Source: Rhizobium glycinendophyticum (GTDB lineage: Bacteria; Pseudomonadota; Alphaproteobacteria; Rhizobiales; Rhizobiaceae). Taken from it: a stretch of DNA of 64,000 nt. The stretch covers positions 372,001 to 436,000 of the forward strand of contig NZ_VFYP01000001.1 in the NCBI RefSeq assembly GCF_006443685.1, given 5' to 3'. This document shows, piece after piece, positions 18,189-26,211 of the stretch (its first letter is position 1; each line of letters begins with the position of its first letter). The notes beneath the pieces are model-generated. The model had not been told where the DNA came from. It saw nothing but the letters and a program-made list of their open reading frames with translations, and did no database searches. The translations under genes and the position numbers were made by a program.

Positions 18189-19103
18189 ATGGAATTCTGG
18201 GCCATCATCACCATCGGTGCTGCCTTCCTGCAAAACATGCGCTCGGCGCTGCAAAAACACCTGAAGAGCCGCATGGGCACCACGGGCGCCACCTTCGTCC
18301 GCTTCGGCTTCGGCTTGCCTTTTGCTTTTCTCTATCTCGCCATCCTCAATCTCGGCTTCGACCGGCCGCTGCCGGTGCCCGGCCTCGTCTTTGCCGGCTG
18401 GGCGGTCGTCGGCGCACTCGCCCAGGTCGCCGCGACTTTTCTGCTGGTCCACCTCTTCTCGTTTCGCAACTTCGCCGTCGGCACCGCCTATTCCCGCACG
18501 GAGCCGGCCCAGGCGGCGCTGATCGCCCTGGTGCTTTTCGGCGAAACGATCACCGCCGGCACCTTTGCCGCCATCCTCGTCTCGATCGTCGGCGTCATGC
18601 TGATCTCGGTCGCCCGCACCACGCTGACGCCTGCCGCACTGGTGACCTCTGTCTTGAGCCGCACGGCCCTGATCGGCCTCGCCTCCGGCTTCTTCTTCGG
18701 CCTGTCGGGCACCGCCTATCGGGCTGCGTCGCTTTCGCTCGCGCCAACGCTGCCGGCCCCGGATGCTGTGATGCAGGCGGGGTATACGCTCTGCGTGGTT
18801 ATCGTCGTGCAGACCGTCTCGATGCTCGCCTGGATGCTGTGGCGGGACCGGGCGGAGCTTTCCCGCATCCGCGCTGCCTGGACGATCAGCGCGCTGGTCG
18901 GCTTCGTCGGCGCCACCGCCTCCTTCGGCTGGTTCATCGCCATGACGCTGCAACAGGTGGCGGTGGTCAAGGCGCTGGCCCAGGTGGAAATGCTGTTCAC
19001 CTTCGCTTCCTCGGTCCTGTTCTTCAAGGAGCGGATCAATCGGCTGGAGGTGGCGGGCTGCGGTTTGATCGTGCTCGGGGTGCTGTTGCTGGTTCTGGTG
19101 TGA
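18189..19103 (+). CDS. DMT (EamA-type) transporter
   Basis: A 304-residue inner-membrane protein with about ten hydrophobic helices in two EamA-like repeats. The N terminus (MEFWAIITIGAAFLQNM) begins directly with TM1; other helices include FAFLYLAILNL, ALAQVAATFLLVHLF, ALIALVLFGETI, AAILVSIVGVMLISVA, and a final VAGCGLIVLGVLLLVLV. The RTEPAQAALIALVLFGE stretch is the usual end of the first repeat. Start ATG 18189 chosen from topology. Substrate unknown; DMT members export amino acids, metabolites or drugs. Downstream lies the repeat-rich region. Confidence 0.88.
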   Translation: MEFWAIITIGAAFLQNMRSALQKHLKSRMGTTGATFVRFGFGLPFAFLYLAILNLGFDRPLPVPGLVFAGWAVVGALAQVAATFLLVHLFSFRNFAVGTAYSRTEPAQAALIALVLFGETITAGTFAAILVSIVGVMLISVARTTLTPAALVTSVLSRTALIGLASGFFFGLSGTAYRAASLSLAPTLPAPDAVMQAGYTLCVVIVVQTVSMLAWMLWRDRAELSRIRAAWTISALVGFVGATASFGWFIAMTLQQVAVVKALAQVEMLFTFASSVLFFKERINRLEVAGCGLIVLGVLLLVLV

Positions 19104-19111
19104 GGGGGCCT

Positions 19112-19190
19112 GTCTCCCCCCTTGCGGGGGAGAAAGCGAAATCGAGGAGTTGGCCCGATCAGGGCCAAATATCAGATGTCGCAAGAGGGG
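19112..19190. repeat. Intergenic mosaic repeat, type A copy 1
   Basis: CTCCCCCCTTGCGGGGGAGA-like hairpin followed by a TTGGCCC...GGGCCAA dyad and a TCGCAAGAGGGG end. The same order of parts recurs at 20508-20670, showing a shared repeat family with length differences in the middle. Confidence 0.65.
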
Positions 19191-19257
19191 AAAGCGGCGA
19201 GGCTTTCGCCCACCGCACACCACGTGTGGGATGAACCCTCGGCAGGTTAGCGCGACG

Positions 19258-19370
19258 CCCTCATGCTGAGTGCCCTCGCAAAGCGAGGGCCTCGAAGCAT
19301 CCCTCTTTTTTGCTGGACCTGTGGCCTCGTGCTTCGAGGCCGGGCCTTGCCCGGTGCCTCAGCATGAGGG
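19258..19370. repeat. Inverted pair of CCTCATGCTGAG / CTCGAAGCA palindromic elements
   Basis: One element at 19258-19299 (CCTCATGCTGAG, inner CTCGCAAAGCGAG, then CCTCGAAGCA) is repeated in inverse orientation at 19330-19370 (TGCTTCGAGG ... CTCAGCATGAGG). Together they form a large cruciform-capable structure. Similar CCTCATCCTGAGG...CTCGAAG elements are scattered widely in Rhizobiales genomes. Confidence 0.75.
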
Positions 19371-19380
19371 TAGGCGTGGT

Positions 19381-19429
19381 GGCCTCGCCCTTCGAGGCCC
19401 GACAGGGTCAGGCACCTCAGGATGAGGGG
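19381..19429. repeat. Third, diverged copy of the CCTCAT-type element
   Basis: GGCCTCGCCCTTCGAGGCC followed by CCTCAGGATGAGG, the same parts as the pair at 19258-19370 in the inverse orientation, with base changes. Confidence 0.65.
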
Positions 19430-19620
19430 AAATCTATCACTGTCAAAAAACCAAGCTTCGCCGCCGGTCGGGAGCAACTCCCTCCGGTGATGGGCATGCT
19501 TGTCTCGGACGAGGCGCCAGAAGCAACCTGTCTAAGTAAATATGTGGCTCCTTCCGGCGCCTCGTTCGGCGTCTATTCCCGCTGCATGCGTCCCTCTGGC
19601 AAGGCGGCGACGGTCCTCGG

Positions 19621-19645
19621 TCCTCGGGTCAGGCCCGAGGATGAC
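19621..19645. repeat. TCCTCGGGT-type short palindrome, copy 1
   Basis: TCCTCGGGTCAGGCCCGAGGA followed by TGAC, a short rhizobial intergenic palindrome. Copies 2 and 3 are at 20341-20367 and 20453-20480. Confidence 0.7.
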
Positions 19646-20163
19646 CGAGGATTGACCGGGCGCGGGTCCGGCTTCGACATCACCACGAGAGTGACGCTTC
19701 AGCCTGGCCGGTGGCCCGGGAGGTTCCCGCCGGATGGTGCACCATTCCGACCGGGACCCTCGCCCGGGGGATGATCGTTTGGCCATTTGCAGCCTGCCAT
19801 CATCCCCGCCGTTTGTTTCGCCCCGCTGTCTGGATGTTCGCGACAGCAATGGCGCCTTGTCTGTGTGCCTCTGAGGCACGTCCTTCCGATCGGGGTATCC
19901 AGGTTTGGTGGCATCCGACCGCCAAACCCTCGTTCCAGCCCCACGTCCGGAGGGAGACCGTTGCAGCGGGCCAGGATCTTGGATCTGCGACAACCCTCCA
20001 TCCCGGCGCCGGCCCCGCCTCGCCTGACATCGCATCGACAGGTGTATCCGAGGGCGGGACGGAGTTGAGTCTACGGGAGGAAAAATGGGCGGGGATGAAA
20101 AAATGGTTCGGGCTTTGATTTTGTTGGGAAATGTCGCGAACTCATCCCCCTTTTTTGCCTGCC

Positions 20164-20313
20164 GCCGCGTTTGTGGCCTTTGCCCCTCACCCCCCCCTCT
20201 CCCCGCAGGCGGGGAGAGGGGGGCGCAAGCGGTGGCCGTCTCGGCCTTCTCCCCGCCTGCGGGGAGAAGGTGCCCCGAAGGGGCGGATGAGGGGCGAAGG
20301 CGGCAAACGCGAC
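20164..20313. repeat. Composite mosaic element with imperfect terminal inverted repeats
   Basis: The ends are near-matching inverted repeats: CGCGTTTGTGGCCTTTGCCC at the left and the inverse of CGCGTTTGCCGCCTTCGCCC at the right. Inside are two CTCCCCGC...GCGGGGAG hairpins (about 20197-20220 and 20246-20270) and a CCCCGAAGGGG hairpin. This resembles the mosaic palindromic elements known between rhizobial genes (RIME-like); no transposase is encoded. Confidence 0.7.
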
Positions 20314-20324
20314 GTCACCTGTTG

Positions 20325-20495
20325 GCGGGCTTGTGTTTGGATCCTCGGGTCAAGCCCGAGGATGACGGAGTGTGGAGAAAGCGCCTGGTATCCTCCGCTA
20401 CTGTCTTCACCGCACAAGGTCTGAGGAGGATACCCTTGTGTCCCCTAAAGGTCGTCATCCTCGGGCTTGACCCGAGGATCCAGACACAAGCCAGG
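20325..20495. repeat. Inverted pair of ATCCTCGGGTCAAGCCCGAGG elements
   Basis: The copy at 20341-20367 and an inverse copy at 20453-20480 share extended flanks (CTTGTGT...GGATCCTCGG against CCGAGGATCC...ACACAAG), giving inverted arms of nearly 40 bases separated by about 85 bases. This is a MITE-like arrangement with no open reading frame inside. Confidence 0.7.
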
Positions 20496-20507
20496 GCCGC
20501 GGGCTCA

Positions 20508-20670
20508 TCTCCCCCTTGCGGGGGAGACTTCGGAGCGTTGGCCGAAGGCCAGAAATCGATCCAGCGAATCGATTTCAGCGAACGGAGGCCTGAGCGCGAC
20601 GCCGCGCGAAGGCTGTGAGAGGAATTGGCCCGCTCAGAGCCAAACCTTGAGATTTCGCAAGAGGGGGGCT
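20508..20670. repeat. Intergenic mosaic repeat, type A copy 2
   Basis: Starts with CTCCCCCTTGCGGGGGAGA, then an inserted stretch with GATCCAGCGAATCGAT, then TTGGCCCGCTCAGAGCCAA and TTTCGCAAGAGGGG, matching the parts of copy 1 at 19112-19190. A partial third relative (CCTCCCCCGCAAGGGGGGAGG) lies at about 20762-20783. Confidence 0.6.
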
Positions 20671-20904
20671 CGGTGATTTCGGTGCCAACGGAACCGTGCC
20701 CCTCTCCGGGAAAATCTGAAGTTTAGGCGGCTTGCGCGGACCTCAAGCCTTCGATTTTCCGTCCTCCCCCGCAAGGGGGGAGGGGTAGCGCGCCATCCGC
20801 GTTGAATTTGTGGTGCCACCGAGCACACCCGCAAAACCATTTGCGCTTTTCCCCCCGCGCGGTACATCCAAGACACGCAACGCGCAGAAGCCGCCGGAGA
20901 CCCC

Positions 20905-22389
20905 ATGACCGCCTCGAACCCACCCGGTGCTGCCGCATCCGATCATTCCTATCCGAAGCGCTGGACGGCGCTTGCCGTGATGATGCTGGCGAATTTCATG
21001 AATCTGCTCGATGTCACCATCGTCAATGTGGCGCTGCCCAGCCTGCAGTCGGGGCTCGGGGCGACGTCGAGCGAGATCGAATGGGTGGTGGCCGGTTATG
21101 TGCTGGTCTTTGCGCTCGGGCTTTTGCCCTTCGGCCGACTGGGGGATGTGCGCGGCAAGAAGCGGGTGTTTCTGGTGGGCGTCGGCGCCTTTACCTTTGC
21201 CTCGCTGCTCTGTGGGCTTGCACCCGGCATCGACAGCCTGATCGCCGCGCGGCTGCTGCAGGGGGCGGGGGCCGCCGTGATGACGCCGCAGGTGCTGGCA
21301 ATCGCCCAGATGATGTTTCCGCCGAAGGAGCGGGCCTCCGCCTTTTCGCTGTTTGGCCTGAGCGCCGGTCTCGCTTCTGTGTCCGGGCCGCTGCTCGGCG
21401 GCTGGCTGATCAGCATGGATCTCTTCGGCCTCGGCTGGCGGCCGATCTTTCTGATCAACATTCCGGTCGGGCTGATCACCATCCTCCTCGGCGCCCGCCT
21501 CATTCCGTCGCTGCCGGTACGCCCGGGCCTGAAGAACGATTTCGGCGGCATCCTGCTCGCAGGTCTTGCGATCTTCTGCATAATCTTCCCGCTGATCGAG
21601 GGACGCGGCTTTGGCTGGCCGACCTGGTGTTTCGCCATGCTGGCGCTCGCGGTGCCGCTGGCGATCGCCTTTGCGCTCTGGGAGCGTCGCCAGCACCGGA
21701 CGAAGGGACCGGAACTCTTGCCGCTTAATCTGATGCGCAACCGCAACTACGTCATCGGCACGCTGATGACGGCGACCTTCTTCTCGACCATGCCGGGCTT
21801 CTTCCTGACCTTTGCGATGTTCCTGCAGCAGGGTTTTGGCTTCACGCCGCTGCAATCGGGCCTGACCACGGTGCCGTTTTCATCCGGCATCTTCGTTGCC
21901 TCGCTGATCTCGGGGCGGCTCGGCAACATCACGCCGCGTCTGCGCGTGATCGGCGGCGTGATGATGGTGATCGTCGGCATGGCGGCGCTGCGCTATCAGA
22001 TCGTGGCTTTCGGCGAGGTGGCCGACCGGGTGGCATTGCTGCCCTGGCTTCTCTTGAGCGGGCTCGGCATGGGGATCGCGATCGCGCCGATGTTCCAGCT
22101 GGTGCTGGCCGGCGTGCCGCCGCATGATGCGGGTTCAGGCTCCGGCGCGCTGCAGGCGATCCAGCAGGTAGGCAGTGCGCTGGGCATCGCCATCGTCAGC
22201 CAGATCTTCTTTGCCGATCTGGCGGGGAGCGTGGCGGCAGGCGTCGCCAATCATGCTGCCTATATCCACGCGCTGGCGACGGGGCTGTTCTACAATTTTG
22301 CCGGCTATGCGCTGGTGCTGATCGCCGTCTTCATGATGCGCGGGCAGGCGGGCCCGGCGGTCCAGGAAAGGCCCCTGCCGATCGAGTGA
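20905..22389 (+). CDS. MFS transporter, DHA2 (14-TM) drug exporter family
   Basis: A 494-residue inner-membrane proton antiporter of the DHA2 subfamily. Hallmarks: FMNLLDVTIVNVALPSLQ in TM1 (motif D1), GRLGDVRGKKRVFLVGVG (motif A) after TM2, RLLQGAGAAVMTP (motif B) in TM4, and GPLLGGWL (motif C) in TM5; hydrophobic segments total about 14. Family members export antiseptics, dyes or antibiotics; no substrate can be assigned. No membrane-fusion or outer-membrane partner and no regulator lies next to it. The GC pattern is similar to that of nearby genes although it borders the repeat region. Confidence 0.9.
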   Translation: MTASNPPGAAASDHSYPKRWTALAVMMLANFMNLLDVTIVNVALPSLQSGLGATSSEIEWVVAGYVLVFALGLLPFGRLGDVRGKKRVFLVGVGAFTFASLLCGLAPGIDSLIAARLLQGAGAAVMTPQVLAIAQMMFPPKERASAFSLFGLSAGLASVSGPLLGGWLISMDLFGLGWRPIFLINIPVGLITILLGARLIPSLPVRPGLKNDFGGILLAGLAIFCIIFPLIEGRGFGWPTWCFAMLALAVPLAIAFALWERRQHRTKGPELLPLNLMRNRNYVIGTLMTATFFSTMPGFFLTFAMFLQQGFGFTPLQSGLTTVPFSSGIFVASLISGRLGNITPRLRVIGGVMMVIVGMAALRYQIVAFGEVADRVALLPWLLLSGLGMGIAIAPMFQLVLAGVPPHDAGSGSGALQAIQQVGSALGIAIVSQIFFADLAGSVAAGVANHAAYIHALATGLFYNFAGYALVLIAVFMMRGQAGPAVQERPLPIE

Positions 22390-22410
22390 CCGGCAAGGGA
22401 ATTCTGGACC

Positions 22411-23298
22411 TCAGGGGATCAGCAGCGTGCCGGCACCGGTCTCGGTGAAGAGTTCGAGCAGGACCGAATGGGCGGTCTTGCCGTTGAGGATGACGACGCC
22501 CTGCACGCCGGCCTGGATCGCCTCGATGCAGGTCTCGACCTTCGGGATCATGCCGCCGGATATCGTGCCGTCCTTGATCAGCGCATGGGCTTCGGCGACC
22601 GACAGCTCCTTGATCAGGTTGCCGTTTTTGTCGAGCACGCCCGGCACATCGGTGAGGAAGAGCAGACGCGAGGCGTTGAGCGCGCCGGCAATCGCGCCGG
22701 CAAAGGTGTCGGCATTGATATTGTAGGTGGCGCCGTCGCGGCCGGGTGCGACCGGGGCGATGACCGGGATCATTTCCGAGCGGGCGAGCAGGTCGAGCAG
22801 CGTGCGGTCGACTTCGACCACTTCGCCGACAAAGCCGAGATCGAGCACGCGCTCGATATTGCTGTCGGGATCGCGGACCTTCTTCTGCGCCTTTTCGGCA
22901 AAGACCATGTTGCCGTCTTTGCCGCAGAGCCCGATCGCCCATTCGCCGGTCTGGTTGATCAGCGCGACGATTTCCTTGTTGATCGAGCCGGCGAGCACCA
23001 TTTCGACGATCTCGACCGTCTTCTGGTCGGTGACGCGCAGGCCGTTTTCGAAGCGCGATTCGATGCCCATCTTGGCAAGCATGGCGCCGATCTGCGGGCC
23101 GCCGCCATGCACGACGATCGGGTTGACGCCCGACTGCTTCAAAAGCGCGATATCGGCGGCAAAGGCCTTGCCGAGTTCGGGATTACCCATGGCGTGGCCG
23201 CCATATTTGACCACGATGGTCTTGTTCTCATAGCGCTGCATGAAGGGCAGGGCCTGGACGAGAAGGCGGGCCTGGATTTCGCTTTCGGGAGCCGACAT
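22411..23298 (-). CDS. argB: Acetylglutamate kinase
   Basis: A 295-residue amino-acid kinase phosphorylating N-acetylglutamate, the usual control point of arginine synthesis. Conserved pieces: [13 protein letters not shown] (about 25-37), [14 protein letters not shown] (about 60-73), the [21 protein letters not shown] region, and a C-terminal [15 protein letters not shown] then [20 protein letters not shown]. Length and the N-terminal helix fit arginine-sensitive hexameric forms, but feedback control is inference. Divergent from the sigma-factor gene and separated from engB by the sigma/anti-sigma/fasciclin insert. Confidence 0.96.
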   Translation of the reverse strand: MSAPESEIQARLLVQALPFMQRYENKTIVVKYGGHAMGNPELGKAFAADIALLKQSGVNPIVVHGGGPQIGAMLAKMGIESRFENGLRVTDQKTVEIVEMVLAGSINKEIVALINQTGEWAIGLCGKDGNMVFAEKAQKKVRDPDSNIERVLDLGFVGEVVEVDRTLLDLLARSEMIPVIAPVAPGRDGATYNINADTFAGAIAGALNASRLLFLTDVPGVLDKNGNLIKELSVAEAHALIKDGTISGGMIPKVETCIEAIQAGVQGVVILNGKTAHSVLLELFTETGAGTLLIP

Positions 23299-23314
23299 GG
23301 GGAAAACCTCGTTT

Positions 23315-23352
23315 GGAATGGCGGCCTTTTAACGCATGTGTCGCCGCTATGG
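23315..23352 (+). promoter_or_regulatory. Candidate autoregulated promoter of the SigK-like sigma factor
   Basis: GGAAT (23315-23319) and TGTCGCCGCTATGG (23339-23352) resemble GAAT (24788-24791) and TGTCCCCGATAGAG (24809-24822) upstream of the fasciclin gene. Spacings differ by two bases, so this is only a candidate for promoters recognised by the encoded sigma factor. Confidence 0.3.
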
Positions 23353-23460
23353 AATAATCGTCGCGGAATATAAGCGGCCTGTGACATGCATCTTCATCCT
23401 GTCGCATTGCAGAAACAGATTGCCGCCCTAAATCAGCTGCGACTGGAGGATGGGGGTATC

Positions 23461-24021
23461 ATGGTACGCGACGACATCGGCGAGCTGCTGGCCCGTGTGG
23501 CCCTTCGCGACCGCTCGGCGTTTTCGCTCCTCTATCAGAAGCTCTCGCCGAAACTTTTTGCCATCTGCCTTCGTATGTTGAAGGACAGGGGTGATGCCGA
23601 AGAGGCCCTGCAGGACGTGTTCGTCCGGATCTGGGACAAGGCCGGCAGCTATTCGGGCGATGGCATGAACGCCTATGGTTGGCTGTGCGCCATCACGCGC
23701 TATCGCTGTATCGACCGCTTGCGGGCGAAGCGGCCCGAGAGCGAGGATCTGGAGGCGGCGGAAGAGCTTGCCGATCTTGGTCCGGACCCCGAACAGACGG
23801 CGATGTTGCGCTCCGAAGGCGCACGCATTGACACATGCATGGAGGCATTGGATCCTGACCGGGCGCGCGCCGTTCGACAGGCCTATGTCGAGGGACTGTC
23901 CTATCAGGAACTGGCCGAGACATTCGCGGTTCCGTTGAACACGATGCGCACATGGCTGCGACGCAGCCTTTTGAAACTGAGAGAATGCATGGATGAGCAC
24001 GCCCGACCAGAGCAAGGGTGA
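23461..24021 (+). CDS. ECF-type sigma factor, SigK-like
   Basis: A 186-residue sigma-70 family factor with only regions 2 and 4. Region 2 is seen in FSLLYQKLSPKLFAICLRML, DAEEALQDVFVRIWDKA and AYGWLCAITRYRCIDRLRA; region 4 is in RAVRQAYVEGLSYQELAETF then PLNTMRTWLRRSLLKLRECM. ATG 23461 is chosen because GGAGGATG lies just upstream; the frame stays open to 23386. The end overlaps the anti-sigma gene by 29 bases, showing coupled production. Pairing with an RskA-like anti-sigma and a fasciclin protein mirrors the SigK-RskA-MPT70/83 set in mycobacteria. Confidence 0.92.
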   Translation: MVRDDIGELLARVALRDRSAFSLLYQKLSPKLFAICLRMLKDRGDAEEALQDVFVRIWDKAGSYSGDGMNAYGWLCAITRYRCIDRLRAKRPESEDLEAAEELADLGPDPEQTAMLRSEGARIDTCMEALDPDRARAVRQAYVEGLSYQELAETFAVPLNTMRTWLRRSLLKLRECMDEHARPEQG

Positions 24022-24709
24022 CAGATCGCGGGACGAGGTCCTCGCCGGGGAATATGTCCTCGGCGTTCTCGGCATGCCCGAGCGCGCCGAGGTCGAAGCG
24101 CGCCTGCGCCATGACCGGCAGTTTGCAGAGGTCGTGCGCCGCTGGGAGGCCAACCTCGTCCAGTTCAACGATGACTACGCCGAGGTGTCGCCGCCGGATC
24201 AGCTGTTCGGCAAAATCGAGCAGCGGCTGTTTCCGGTGGCCGCGGAGGGCGCTGCGCCCCGCGGGCTGTGGAACGCGCTCTGGCTCTGGCGGGGGCTGAC
24301 CTTCGCCTCGCTTGGCGGTCTGGCGCTTGTGGCCGGCCTGCAATGGGCACCCGCCTTGCGGCCGCAGCCGCCAGCGACGCGCCTCACCGCCGAGCTGTCT
24401 GGCGAGCAGAGCCAGATCGCGCTGCTTGCGAGCTACGACCAGCGCTCGGGCCAGCTGGCGGTGACGCCGGTCGCGGCCGGCGGTGCCGAGCAGAAATCGC
24501 TGGAGCTGTGGCTGGTCGAGGGTGAGCAGCCGCCGGTCTCCCTCGGTGTCTTGCCGCAGACGGGGCAGGGTGAAATCGCGGTGCCGGAAGAGCTGCGCGG
24601 CCGCCTGGCAGAAGGCGTGGTGCTCGCCGTCAGCCTTGAGCCGTTTGGCGGCTCGCCGACCGGCAAGGCGACCGGACCGGTGCTGGCCGTCGGCCCTGTT
24701 CATCCCTGA
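23993..24709 (+). CDS. Membrane anti-sigma factor, RskA-like
   Basis: A 238-residue single-pass membrane protein. The N-terminal cytoplasmic part (about 1-90) has the anti-sigma-K pattern DEVLAGEYVLGVLGMPERAE and no zinc-binding HxxxCxxC motif. One membrane helix follows (LTFASLGGLALVAGLQWA, about 103-120), then a periplasmic RskA-type domain with SLELWLVEGEQPPVSLGVLP and AVSLEPFGGSPTGKATGPVL. It should hold the SigK-like factor inactive until a periplasmic signal, probably involving proteolysis as in RskA; that mechanism is inferred. Translation is coupled to the sigma gene by a 29-base overlap, and a terminator follows. Confidence 0.88.
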   Translation: MSTPDQSKGDRSRDEVLAGEYVLGVLGMPERAEVEARLRHDRQFAEVVRRWEANLVQFNDDYAEVSPPDQLFGKIEQRLFPVAAEGAAPRGLWNALWLWRGLTFASLGGLALVAGLQWAPALRPQPPATRLTAELSGEQSQIALLASYDQRSGQLAVTPVAAGGAEQKSLELWLVEGEQPPVSLGVLPQTGQGEIAVPEELRGRLAEGVVLAVSLEPFGGSPTGKATGPVLAVGPVHP

Positions 24710-24749
24710 TCGGCTGAAAGTTTCTTTTCAGATCAAAGAGATAAAAGAG

Positions 24750-24772
24750 CGGCGAGAATTTTCTCGCCGTTT
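24750..24772 (+). terminator. Terminator after the sigma / anti-sigma pair
   Basis: CGGCGAGAA (24750-24758) and TTCTCGCCG (24761-24769) form a nine-base-pair stem followed by TTTCT. It separates the pair from the fasciclin gene, which must have its own promoter. Confidence 0.75.
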
Positions 24773-24787
24773 CTGAAACTTGTTTTC

Positions 24788-24822
24788 GAATCCTTCCGTC
24801 CTTGGTGGTGTCCCCGATAGAG
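24788..24822 (+). promoter_or_regulatory. Candidate SigK-like promoter of the fasciclin gene
   Basis: Contains GAAT (24788-24791) and TGTCCCCGATAGAG (24809-24822), which matches 10 of the first 13 bases of a motif upstream of the sigma gene. It lies between the terminator at 24750-24772 and the fasciclin start, where a separate promoter is required. Confidence 0.35.
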
Positions 24823-24897
24823 GGATCCCACTCAGGCGTCCGGCGGCCCGAACCGTCAGGACGCGTTCAAGAACACCAAGGACAGAGGAAACCGAAA

Positions 24898-25455
24898 ATG
24901 TTCAAGATCGCCCTTCGCCCGCTCGCAATCACCGCCGCCCTGCTCGCCGGCACCGTTGCCGCTTACGCCGCCAATCCGTTGGTTGGTGGTGCAGAGATGC
25001 CCGAGACCAAGAACATCGTTGAAAACGCCGTCAACTCCAAGGATCACACGACCCTGGTCGCTGCCGTGAAGGCCGCAGGCCTGGTCGAGACCCTCTCGGG
25101 TGCCGGCCCGTTTACCGTCTTTGCCCCGACGAACGAAGCCTTTGCGAAGCTGCCGGCCGGCACCGTCGACAACCTGCTGAAGCCTGAGAACAAGGACCAG
25201 CTCACCAAGGTCCTGACCTGCCACGTGGTCGGCAAGGCCGTGATGTCGGATGCGCTCGTCAAGATGATCGCCGATGACGGCGGCGAGCATGATGTGCCGA
25301 CGGTCGGCGGTTGCGTGCTGAAGGCCAAGGCAGCCGACGGCAAGGTGACGCTGACTGACGAGAATGGCGGCGTCTCGACCGTGACGATTGCCGACGTCAA
25401 GCAGTCGAACGGCGTCATCCACGTCGTCGACGCGGTGATCCTGCCGAAGATGTAA
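24898..25455 (+). CDS. Secreted fasciclin (FAS1) domain protein
   Basis: A 185-residue exported protein with a signal peptide (about residues 1-24, ending AAYA) and a single FAS1 domain of about 140 residues. Conserved H1 and H2 motifs are seen as GPFTVFAPTNEAFAKLP and, at the end, NGVIHVVDAVILPK; LTCHVVGKAVMSDAL lies in between. Two Cys (in LTCH and GGCV) could form a disulphide. FAS1 proteins act in adhesion and cell-surface interaction; Nex18 of Sinorhizobium is a fasciclin-domain protein known from nodules. Start ATG 24898 has AGAGGAA upstream. Likely target of the adjacent sigma factor. Confidence 0.92.
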   Translation: MFKIALRPLAITAALLAGTVAAYAANPLVGGAEMPETKNIVENAVNSKDHTTLVAAVKAAGLVETLSGAGPFTVFAPTNEAFAKLPAGTVDNLLKPENKDQLTKVLTCHVVGKAVMSDALVKMIADDGGEHDVPTVGGCVLKAKAADGKVTLTDENGGVSTVTIADVKQSNGVIHVVDAVILPKM

Positions 25456-25459
25456 GAAG

Positions 25460-25479
25460 GATGGGCCTCAGAGCCCATC
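25460..25479. terminator. Possible terminator between fasciclin gene and engB
   Basis: GATGGGC (25460-25466) pairs with GCCCATC (25473-25479) around a six-base loop just after the fasciclin stop. No strong U run, so confidence is limited. Confidence 0.45.
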
Positions 25480-25502
25480 TGACTAAGGCAGGTGCCTGAG
25501 CG

Positions 25503-26162
25503 TCAAAGGCCCTGTTTGACGGCCTCGGTGATTGCGCCCCGCAATTGCTCGAGGCCGTCTGCTTTTTCAGACGAGGTTGCGAGCACTTCCGGGAAAGCGG
25601 CCGGGTGTTTCTTGATCTTGTCGAGCGTCTCGGCGATCAGCCTGGGCACGCCGGCGGCCTTGATCTTGTCGGTCTTGGTCAGCACGATCTGGTAGGAGAC
25701 GGCGGCCTTGTCGAGCAGTGACAAGACCTCGTCGTCGTTCTTCTTGATGCCGTGGCGGCTGTCGATCAGAACATAGACGCGCTTCAGTGTCGCGCGGCCC
25801 CTCAAGTAATCGAAGACCAGCTTGGTCCAGGCATCGACCTGTTCCTTCGGCGCCTTGGCATAGCCGTAACCGGGCATGTCGACCAGCGCCATCGGTGGCA
25901 GGTCGCCCTCCTGGCCGGAGAAGCCGTCGGGCACGAAATAGTTGAGTTCCTGGGTGCGGCCCGGTGTGTTGGAGGTGCGGGCAAGCCCGGCCTGGCCGAC
26001 CAGCGCATTGATGAGCGACGACTTGCCGACATTCGAACGACCGGCAAAGGCAACTTCCAGCGGGCCTTCCGGCGGCAGGAACTCCATCGACGGCACGCCG
26101 CGGATGAAGATCCACGGACGGACGAACAGGGGATAGTCACTTCTCTGATTGGGATCGCGCAT
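25503..26162 (-). CDS. engB: Ribosome-biogenesis GTPase EngB / YsxC
   Basis: A 219-residue TRAFAC GTPase needed for 50S subunit assembly in other bacteria. G1 is [13 protein letters not shown]3 is [12 protein letters not shown]4 is LTKTDKIK and G5 is [10 protein letters not shown] chose ATG 26162 ([13 protein letters not shown]) because an upstream frame extension has no family similarity and would exceed the usual 200-220 residues. In many alphaproteobacteria it sits between yidC and argB; here a DMT gene separates it from yidC and the sigma module from argB. Confidence 0.95.
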   Translation of the reverse strand: MRDPNQRSDYPLFVRPWIFIRGVPSMEFLPPEGPLEVAFAGRSNVGKSSLINALVGQAGLARTSNTPGRTQELNYFVPDGFSGQEGDLPPMALVDMPGYGYAKAPKEQVDAWTKLVFDYLRGRATLKRVYVLIDSRHGIKKNDDEVLSLLDKAAVSYQIVLTKTDKIKAAGVPRLIAETLDKIKKHPAAFPEVLATSSEKADGLEQLRGAITEAVKQGL

Positions 26163-26211
26163 GGCTCTGGCCTCTCGTGAACCGGTCAATTCAGGGTTTT
26201 GCGCGGCAAAG

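Larger units (their letters stand above)
19104..20904. other. 1.8 kb repeat-rich intergenic region without a supported gene
   Basis: This stretch between a DMT transporter and an MFS exporter is packed with GC-rich palindromes, listed separately, and shows no reading frame with recognisable protein family, good start context and codon bias over its length. It also holds about 400 bases (19700-20110) that are not obviously palindromic and read in several frames on both strands without stops, but match nothing I recognise. The makeup suggests repeated insertion of small mosaic elements. Confidence 0.75.

Noticed and set aside
19310..20618. Several open frames within the repeat region
   Set aside because: They run through palindromic repeats, change frame between copies and have no protein family or start signals.
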